Assembly: GCF_017354945.1 (NCBI RefSeq)
Contig: NZ_CP071503.1
Coordinates: 310,001 to 374,000 of the forward strand
DNA: 64,000 nucleotides
Reading direction: 5' to 3'
From: Shewanella avicenniae
GTDB lineage: Bacteria > Pseudomonadota > Gammaproteobacteria > Enterobacterales > Shewanellaceae
The translations under genes were made by a program, and so were the position numbers. Of this stretch, positions 57,805 through 64,000 are shown piece by piece. Positions within the stretch are counted from its first letter, which is position 1; each line of letters opens with the position of its first letter. The notes under the pieces were generated by a model. The model was not told the origin of the DNA. It ran no database searches and was given only the letters and a program-made list of their open reading frames with translations.

Positions 57805-58746
57805 ATGAGCGAAAATTTTGCGCACCTGTCGGTTTTACTGAATGAAGCCGTAGAAGGATTAAATATTCGTCCCGATGGCATCTATGTCGATGGCACCTTT
57901 GGCCGTGGCGGTCATTCGCGTCAGGTATTGGCACGTCTTGGTGAACATGGGCGATTGATCGCGATCGATCGCGATCCACAAGCCATTGAAGCTGCAAAAG
58001 CGCTGGCTGACGACCCGCGTTTCAGCATTGTACACGGTGGCTTTGGTCAACTGGCGGACTATATCGAGCAGATGGGACTCAGCGGCAAAATTGACGGCGT
58101 GTTGCTGGATTTAGGCGTGTCATCGCCCCAGCTGGATGATGCCGAACGCGGCTTTAGCTTTTTGCGCGACGGGCCGCTGGATATGCGCATGGACAACAGC
58201 AAAGGCGAAACCGCCGCTGAGTGGATTGCCCGCGCTGAAGTAGAAGACATGGCGTGGGTGTTCAAAACCTACGGCGAAGAAAAAAATGCGCGCCATATTG
58301 CCCGTTGTATCGCTGCCGATCGTGAAAAAACGCCATTCCTGCGCACCAAAGATCTGGCCTCGTTGATTGAACGCATCACCAAAAATAAAGAGCGCAATAA
58401 ACATCCTGCGACGAGGGTGTTTCAGGCCATTCGTATCTATATCAACAGCGAATTAGAGCAGATTAACCAAGCGCTTGAAGGCGCAGTGAGTGTGCTGGCT
58501 CCACGCGGTCGTTTGTCGGTGATTAGTTTTCATTCATTAGAAGATCGTTTGGTGAAGCGTTTTATCCGCAAGTTTAGCCAAGCAGAAGAAGTGCCTTACG
58601 GTTTGCCTGTGACAGAAGAGCAGCTTAATCGTAATCGTAAATTGCAGCCGATTGGCAAGGCGACAAAGCCATCGGAGCAGGAGCTTACACAAAACCCTCG
58701 AGCACGCAGCTCAGTGTTACGTGTAGCGGAAAGACTCGAGGAATAG
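57805..58746 (+). CDS. rsmH: 16S rRNA (cytosine-1402 N4)-methyltransferase RsmH
   Basis: 313 residues. The SAM motif is [16 protein letters not shown], with the later [20 protein letters not shown] and [15 protein letters not shown]. It methylates C1402 in the decoding centre. It lies between mraZ and ftsL, 27 and 6 bp away. Confidence 0.97.
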   Translation: MSENFAHLSVLLNEAVEGLNIRPDGIYVDGTFGRGGHSRQVLARLGEHGRLIAIDRDPQAIEAAKALADDPRFSIVHGGFGQLADYIEQMGLSGKIDGVLLDLGVSSPQLDDAERGFSFLRDGPLDMRMDNSKGETAAEWIARAEVEDMAWVFKTYGEEKNARHIARCIAADREKTPFLRTKDLASLIERITKNKERNKHPATRVFQAIRIYINSELEQINQALEGAVSVLAPRGRLSVISFHSLEDRLVKRFIRKFSQAEEVPYGLPVTEEQLNRNRKLQPIGKATKPSEQELTQNPRARSSVLRVAERLEE

Positions 58747-58752
58747 CCGTCG

Positions 58753-59067
58753 ATGGCGGCTAAGCAATTAAGCCTAACCCGTATTGTGATTCTGGATATC
58801 TGGCATCACAAGTGGATGTTTTTGATTGGTTTTGCCGTGATGATGAATGCGGTGGCGGTGGTATACACCAGCCATATTAGCCGTTCGCAAACCAGCCAAC
58901 TGAATAATTTACAACAAGAACGCGATAGGCTAGATATCGAATGGCGAAATTTATTACTTGAAGAACAATCACTTGCAGAACATAGCCGCGTGACGCGCGT
59001 GGCAACAAAGGACTTGGATATGGAACGTCCCGAACCCGGCAAAGAGGTTATAGTGAGACTGCCATGA
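58753..59067 (+). CDS. ftsL: Cell division protein FtsL
   Basis: 104 residues: a short cytoplasmic end, one membrane helix (about 20-42), and a periplasmic leucine-rich coiled coil (LNNLQQERDRLDIEWRNLLLEE). It joins FtsB and FtsQ in the divisome. It overlaps ftsI by 4 bp. Confidence 0.93.
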   Translation: MAAKQLSLTRIVILDIWHHKWMFLIGFAVMMNAVAVVYTSHISRSQTSQLNNLQQERDRLDIEWRNLLLEEQSLAEHSRVTRVATKDLDMERPEPGKEVIVRLP

Positions 59068-60800
59068 AAAAGCAGGCGAAAAGGATTACCAAACCTGAAC
59101 CTATTCACTGGCGACTCAAGCTGGTGGTTTTTGTCGTGTTTGTGGTTTTTGGTTCACTGGTAGCGCGTGCTGCCTATATTCAAGTGATTGAGCCTGGCCG
59201 TCTGCGCCACGAAAGCGATATGCGCACCCTACGGACGACCTCCAATGAAGTTCAGCGTGGCTTGATCACTGACCGTAACGGTGAAATGTTGGCGGTGAGT
59301 GTGCCGGTGCGCGCGGTGTATGCCGACCCTAAAGTTGTGTTCGATGAAGACGGTTTTAAAGATATGCGCCGTTGGCAAGCGTTAGCAGACGTACTGCACG
59401 AGCCAATGGAAGATTTGTTGGCGCGTGTGCGCGACAACCCCAAAAAGCGGTTCACCTATCTCAAGCGTCAAATTACCCCAGAGGTGGCCAACTACATTAG
59501 CCAGTTGAAGCTGCCGGGCATCTATTTGAAAGCGGAATCGCGCCGCTATTACCCAACCGGTGAGATCACCGCGCAATTGGTGGGTATCACTAATATCGAT
59601 GATGTCGGCATTGAAGGGTTAGAGAACACCTACGACAGCTGGTTAACCGGAACCCCGTCCAAGCAAAAAGTGCGTAAATCTCGCGATGGCAGCGTGGTTG
59701 AGGCGCTCGATATCATTCAGGAGGGCGAAAGCCCGAACGATCTAGTATTGAGCATCGATCAACGTATTCAACAATTGGCTTATCGTGAATTGAAGCGCGC
59801 AACTGAGATGTATCAAGCCACATCGGCTTCGCTAGTGATGATAGATGTGCGTACCGGTGAAGTGTTGGCGATGGCCAATACCCCATCTTATAACCCTAAC
59901 TCCCGTGAACAGCTACAAAGCTACCGCATGCGTAACCGTGCCTTGGTAGACGCGTATGAACCAGGGTCAACCGTGAAACCCTTTGTGGTGGCCGCTGCAT
60001 TACAAGCGGGCATCGTAAAACCGGATGATAGAGTGGATACCTCTCCGGGCTGGATGAGAATTGGCGGTCAGCAAGTGCGTGATTCTCGCAATTACGGCGA
60101 CATGACCTTGGCGATGATTTTGAAAAAATCGTCCAATATGGGGATTAGTAAGCTGGCTTTGGAAATGCCCATTCAGCAGTTGCTGGGCACCTATCAATCG
60201 TTGGGATTAGGCAATTACACCGGAATTAACATGACTGGCGAAAGCCCAGGTTTGGTGCCTGAGCGCCATCGTTGGTCTGATTTTGAACGGGCTACGTTAG
60301 CTTTCGGTTATGGCTTGACTGCCACTCCGTTGCAATTGGCGCGCATGTACGCTGCGCTGGGCAGTGGTGGCATCGTGTATCCAACCTCGATCTTCAAGCT
60401 CAAGCAAGCGCCAGAAGGTACCCGAGTGTTGTCTGAAGCAGTTGCCAAAGACGTGCTGAAAATGCTGGTGGGCGTTACTGAAGAAGGCGGTACCGGTACA
60501 AAAGCGCACATCGATGGTTATCCTGTGGCTGGTAAATCGGGCACAAGTCGTAAAGCGGTTGCCGGTGGCTATGGTGATGATTACGTTGCATTGTTTGCCG
60601 GTGTAGCCCCAGCTAATGACCCACGTTTGGCCTTAGTCGTGGTCGTCAATGAACCGAAAGGCGATCACTACTACGGCGGTGACGTTTCTGGCCCAGTGTT
60701 TGGCAAAGTGATGTCCGGCGCATTGCAGATGCTCAACGTTGAACCCGCCAGCACGCGCGAGCTGGTGCAGTTGGCCGGTACGCCGGGAGGTCAGCAATGA
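59064..60800 (+). CDS. ftsI: Septal peptidoglycan transpeptidase FtsI (PBP3)
   Basis: 578 residues. N-terminal membrane anchor (about 15-38), a dimerisation region starting RGLITDRNGEMLA, and the transpeptidase domain with the catalytic S-T-V-K in EPGSTVKPF, S-S-N in KKSSNMG, and K-S-G-T in AGKSGTSRKA. It cross-links septal murein and is the target of aztreonam-type beta-lactams. It is coupled to murE by a 4-bp overlap. Confidence 0.97.
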   Translation: MKKQAKRITKPEPIHWRLKLVVFVVFVVFGSLVARAAYIQVIEPGRLRHESDMRTLRTTSNEVQRGLITDRNGEMLAVSVPVRAVYADPKVVFDEDGFKDMRRWQALADVLHEPMEDLLARVRDNPKKRFTYLKRQITPEVANYISQLKLPGIYLKAESRRYYPTGEITAQLVGITNIDDVGIEGLENTYDSWLTGTPSKQKVRKSRDGSVVEALDIIQEGESPNDLVLSIDQRIQQLAYRELKRATEMYQATSASLVMIDVRTGEVLAMANTPSYNPNSREQLQSYRMRNRALVDAYEPGSTVKPFVVAAALQAGIVKPDDRVDTSPGWMRIGGQQVRDSRNYGDMTLAMILKKSSNMGISKLALEMPIQQLLGTYQSLGLGNYTGINMTGESPGLVPERHRWSDFERATLAFGYGLTATPLQLARMYAALGSGGIVYPTSIFKLKQAPEGTRVLSEAVAKDVLKMLVGVTEEGGTGTKAHIDGYPVAGKSGTSRKAVAGGYGDDYVALFAGVAPANDPRLALVVVVNEPKGDHYYGGDVSGPVFGKVMSGALQMLNVEPASTRELVQLAGTPGGQQ

Positions 60801-62263
60801 TGCTGCTAAAAGATCTATTAGCGCCTTGGTTTCATTATGCGGGCAACGAAGCGGTGGGCGCGCCAACGCTTGATAGCCGCAAAGTCAGTAACGGCGGCTT
60901 ATTTTTAGCGGTTCCCGGCTATCGTGTTGATGGCCGCGAGTTTATTGCTGCAGCTCTGGCGAACGGTGCTGCCGCAGTAATACGTCACACCGATGTGCCG
61001 AGCGAACATGGCACGGTGCATCACGATAACGGCCTCATCATCGATTTTTTCCAATTGAATCGTCAGTTGTCAGCGCTGGCGGCACAGTTTTATCAACCAA
61101 ACGGTTGGCACACTCGCGTGGTGGGTGTGACTGGCACGAACGGCAAAACCTCGGTAACTCAGTTGATTGCGCAGTGGGTGGAACTACTTGGCCAACAAGC
61201 GGCGGTCATGGGCACTATCGGCAATGGTCGTTTGCATCAATTAGTCGATACCGGCAATACCACTGCCGATGCGGTGACAGTGATAGCGCAATTAGCGGAT
61301 ATGGCACAGCAGCAGATCGACGTCTGTGCGATGGAAGTGTCTAGCCATGGCTTGGTACAAGGCCGGGTAGATGCCGTGCCTTATGAGATTGCCGTATTCA
61401 CTAACCTCAGCCGTGATCACTTAGATTTTCACCACAGTATGGAAGCCTATGCCGCAGCGAAGCGTCGCTTAATGGCGTTTCCATCGGTCAAGCGCGCGGT
61501 GATTAATTTAGATGATGCGGTGGGCTCGCAGTGGTTTAACGAACTGAGCCAAATCGGCTTAGGATTTTCTTTACAAAATGATGCGCGCGCGCACATTCGT
61601 GCCCATTCAGCGCAGTATCATCACGCCGGCATCACCGCCCAAATTGAATGGCCTGAAGGCAAAGGCGAATTGCACAGTGTTCTGCTCGGCGAGTTTAACT
61701 TGTCGAATCTACTGGCGGCGCTGTCGACCCTTTACGCCATGGGGTATGCAATGGAAACCCTATTGGCGCTGGCGCCTAAGTTACAACCTGTGGCAGGGCG
61801 GATGGAGTGCTTTACCGCACCGCAAGGCTACTCGATTGTGGTGGATTACGCTCACACCCCAGACGGACTCGACAAAGCATTGCACGCGGCGCGTAGCCAT
61901 TGCAACGGAACGCTGTGGTGTCTGTTTGGCTGTGGCGGCGATCGCGATAAAGGCAAACGACCACAGATGGGCGCAATTGCCGAACAGTTGGCAGACCGCA
62001 TCATGGTGACCAGCGATAACGCCCGCAGTGAAGATCCTGCAGCGATTTTGGCTGACATTCGTGCGGGGCTGGTTCATTCCGAAGATGCCTTATTTGAGGT
62101 GGATCGTGAGTTGGCGATTAAACAAGTTGTCGCATTAGCGAAGCCAGGGGATCTTATTCTGCTGGCAGGCAAGGGACATGAAACATATCAAGAAATTAAC
62201 GGCAAACGCCGTCATTACGATGAGCGCGCGGTGGCGCAGCAGCTCTGTGGAGGCCAACAATGA
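60797..62263 (+). CDS. murE: UDP-MurNAc-tripeptide synthetase MurE
   Basis: 488 residues. ATP loop GVTGTNGKTSVTQL, carbamylated-lysine region with SSHGLVQGRVD, and the C-terminal motif DNARSEDP. In meso-DAP-adding enzymes the usual wording is DNPR; here Pro is Ala, but the DAP-binding Arg remains. It adds meso-diaminopimelate to UDP-MurNAc-L-Ala-D-Glu. It overlaps ftsI and murF by 4 bp. Confidence 0.96.
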   Translation: MMLLKDLLAPWFHYAGNEAVGAPTLDSRKVSNGGLFLAVPGYRVDGREFIAAALANGAAAVIRHTDVPSEHGTVHHDNGLIIDFFQLNRQLSALAAQFYQPNGWHTRVVGVTGTNGKTSVTQLIAQWVELLGQQAAVMGTIGNGRLHQLVDTGNTTADAVTVIAQLADMAQQQIDVCAMEVSSHGLVQGRVDAVPYEIAVFTNLSRDHLDFHHSMEAYAAAKRRLMAFPSVKRAVINLDDAVGSQWFNELSQIGLGFSLQNDARAHIRAHSAQYHHAGITAQIEWPEGKGELHSVLLGEFNLSNLLAALSTLYAMGYAMETLLALAPKLQPVAGRMECFTAPQGYSIVVDYAHTPDGLDKALHAARSHCNGTLWCLFGCGGDRDKGKRPQMGAIAEQLADRIMVTSDNARSEDPAAILADIRAGLVHSEDALFEVDRELAIKQVVALAKPGDLILLAGKGHETYQEINGKRRHYDERAVAQQLCGGQQ

Positions 62264-63633
62264 TTGCGTTAACCCTAGCTGAGATCGCTATCGCCCTCGG
62301 TGCGCGGTTGTTGCCTTCATTAGCGCTCAATATAGGTGTTAACCGCGTCACCACCGACAGCCGCAATGCCGATGGCAGTTTATTTATCGCCTTAAAAGGC
62401 GAGCGTTTTGATGGCCATGATTATGTGCAAGACGCAATCGACAATGGTGCGATGGCGGTGTTGGTGCACCAAGAAATGCGTGTTTCAGTACCGCAATTAG
62501 TGGTGGCCGATACTCACCAAGCACTGGGTAAGCTTGGCAAATTGGTGCGTGACCGCGTGGCGCCGCATTGTGTGGCATTGACTGGTTCAAATGGTAAAAC
62601 CAGTGTCAAAGAGATGGTGGCATCGATTTTATCACGGCAATTTTCAGTGCTTTACACCGCTGGCAACCTCAATAATGACATTGGCGTGCCGCTTACCGCA
62701 TTACGGTTAAAGCTTTCGCACGAATATGCGGTGTTTGAGCTGGGCGCCAATCATCCCGGTGAAATTGATTACACCTCTGACATCGTGCGGCCACAGGTTG
62801 CGTTGGTCAACAACGTGGGCAGTGCGCATTTAGCTGGCTTTGGTTCCGAAGCGGGCGTGGCTAAGGCCAAGTCGGAAATATTTAACCACCTTAGCGCCGA
62901 TGGTACCGCGATCATCAATGCCGATGACCGCTATGCCGATTTAATGCGCCAAGCCTCAGCTGGGCATCGGCAACTCGCATTCTCGAGCGAAACTGACGCC
63001 GATGTGATGGCAACGCAGCTAACCCATGACGCCGGTGGTCATTACCAGTTTGTTCTCAACTACAAATATCAACAGCTTGAAATTAAGTTGCCATTAGCGG
63101 GACGGCATCAGGTCAACAATGCCTTAGCCGCCGCGTCGATCTGTATTGCGCTGAATGTGCCGTTGGATCTGATCAAAACCGGACTGGAAGCGATGAAGCC
63201 AGTGAAGGGCCGCATGGTGCCATATCAGTTCGGTCGGGTGTTGTTGGTGGATGACAGTTACAACGCCAACCCTGCATCTGTGACGGTGGCCATAAACTGG
63301 CTAAAAGAATTATCAGGATTTCGTGCCTTGGTACTGGGCGACCTTGGGGAATTAGGCGACAATGCCGCGCTTTTGCACCGCGAATTGGGTGAGCAGGCAA
63401 AACAGGCAGGCTTATCGGCACTTTATTGTTGCGGTGACTTAACCCAAAACACCAGTGAAGGATTCGGCTCAGAGCATCAGCAAGATATTGAGCAACTGGT
63501 GAATAAATTAATAACAGATATCAAGCAGCAAACCGGGATGGTGACTGTATTGGTAAAAGGTTCTCGTAGTTCGCGGATGGAGCGAGTGGTTGAGGCCTTG
63601 ATAGCCGCCCAAGGGCGCGGGGAGTTTGTGTAG
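62260..63633 (+). CDS. murF: UDP-MurNAc-pentapeptide synthetase MurF
   Basis: 457 residues. ATP loop ALTGSNGKTSVKEMV, then ELGANHPGEIDYTS, and the C-terminal LLVDDSYNANPASV. It adds D-Ala-D-Ala to complete the stem peptide. It ends on the base before the mraY start codon. Confidence 0.97.
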   Translation: MIALTLAEIAIALGARLLPSLALNIGVNRVTTDSRNADGSLFIALKGERFDGHDYVQDAIDNGAMAVLVHQEMRVSVPQLVVADTHQALGKLGKLVRDRVAPHCVALTGSNGKTSVKEMVASILSRQFSVLYTAGNLNNDIGVPLTALRLKLSHEYAVFELGANHPGEIDYTSDIVRPQVALVNNVGSAHLAGFGSEAGVAKAKSEIFNHLSADGTAIINADDRYADLMRQASAGHRQLAFSSETDADVMATQLTHDAGGHYQFVLNYKYQQLEIKLPLAGRHQVNNALAAASICIALNVPLDLIKTGLEAMKPVKGRMVPYQFGRVLLVDDSYNANPASVTVAINWLKELSGFRALVLGDLGELGDNAALLHRELGEQAKQAGLSALYCCGDLTQNTSEGFGSEHQQDIEQLVNKLITDIKQQTGMVTVLVKGSRSSRMERVVEALIAAQGRGEFV

Positions 63634-64000
63634 ATGCTGGTTTATCTGGCGGAATATTTAACCCAGTTTTATACCGGGTTTAACGTGTTTTCTTATGTCA
63701 CTTTCAGAGCCATTTTAGGGCTGTTGACTGCACTTAGCTTTTCGCTGTGGTGGGGGCCAAAACTGATCCGAAAACTGCAGTTGCTGCAGATTGGTCAGGT
63801 GGTGCGTAACGATGGTCCCGAATCACATTTTAGTAAGCGTGGCACCCCAACCATGGGTGGCTTGCTGATACTTGCCGGCATCTTCTTGAGCGTGCTGCTG
63901 TGGGGCGATCTCGATAACCGCTATGTGTGGGTGATGTTGTTCGTATTAGGCGCCTTCGGCTTGATTGGGTTTATGGATGATTACCGCAAGGTGATCCGTA
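63634..64000 (+). CDS. mraY: Phospho-MurNAc-pentapeptide transferase MraY, cut by window edge
   Basis: Starts at the ATG at 63634, immediately after the murF stop, and is open to the window end (122 residues). The first membrane segments, the conserved [10 protein letters not shown] and the catalytic-loop start GFMDDYRKV with its aspartates are visible. It makes lipid I at the inner membrane. Confidence 0.96.
   Translation, partial: MLVYLAEYLTQFYTGFNVFSYVTFRAILGLLTALSFSLWWGPKLIRKLQLLQIGQVVRNDGPESHFSKRGTPTMGGLLILAGIFLSVLLWGDLDNRYVWVMLFVLGAFGLIGFMDDYRKVIR

Overview
The window looks like the chromosome of a Shewanella-type gammaproteobacterium (Alteromonadales). The evidence is gene content and order: gmk-rpoZ-spoT-ridA beside an AMP-binding acyl-CoA ligase, ccmABCDE divergent from a small c5-type cytochrome like ScyA, yicC/rph-pyrE, slmA-dut-coaBC/radC-rpmB-rpmG-argA, leuABCD-fadL, and a dcw cluster starting at mraZ. 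The genus is an inference from memory of Shewanella synteny; no database was searched.

Backbone, left part (1-13140): a truncated acyl-CoA ligase; the stringent-response and GMP block ridA-spoT-rpoZ-gmk on the minus strand; a plus-strand set of an unknown membrane protein, an APH/NahK-like kinase, an AGCS sodium:alanine symporter and a YjjG-type nucleotidase; then the haem exporter/chaperone genes ccmABCDE and a divergent cytochrome c5.

Genomic island (about 13176-33595, 20.4 kb): inserted at the 3' end of yicC. A 21-bp imperfect repeat (19/21 identical) marks both ends. A P4-type tyrosine integrase lies at the yicC end, and tandem GGTTACTAA boxes with 12-bp spacing, which look like integrase arm sites, lie inside both ends. 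The plus-strand half is a defence block: hsdR, an operator-rich gap, a Fic AMP-transferase-like gene, hsdM, hsdS, then three tightly packed genes that I cannot assign to a named system (a TPR/acidic-linker protein, a RapA/HepA-like SNF2 ATPase and an XRE-like protein). The other half carries orphan cargo genes, an inovirus-Gp2/YfjJ-like HUH protein, an HGGxSTGAKT protein, two AlpA-like regulators and the integrase. A decayed gene lies at the far end. The DNA from about 21.4 to 33.4 kb is visibly more A+T-rich than the flanks.

Backbone, right part (33573-64000): yicC, rph-pyrE, folE, a secreted S9 peptidase, slmA, dut, coaBC, radC, rpmB-rpmG, argA behind a tandem ARG-box operator, a PH-domain-like membrane protein, rarD, recQ, a TPR/degenerate-GGDEF membrane protein, a leu operon with an intact leader peptide and attenuator, fadL, and mraZ-rsmH-ftsL-ftsI-murE-murF-mraY (cut by the window edge) behind a promoter with three 10-bp-phased GTGG boxes that fit MraZ autoregulation.

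The main candidate for something undescribed is the 21392-26597 three-gene cassette attached to the type I restriction operon. The TCGACA palindromes ahead of fic and the possible rolling-circle origin beside the Gp2-like gene come next. No tRNA, rRNA or CRISPR array was seen.
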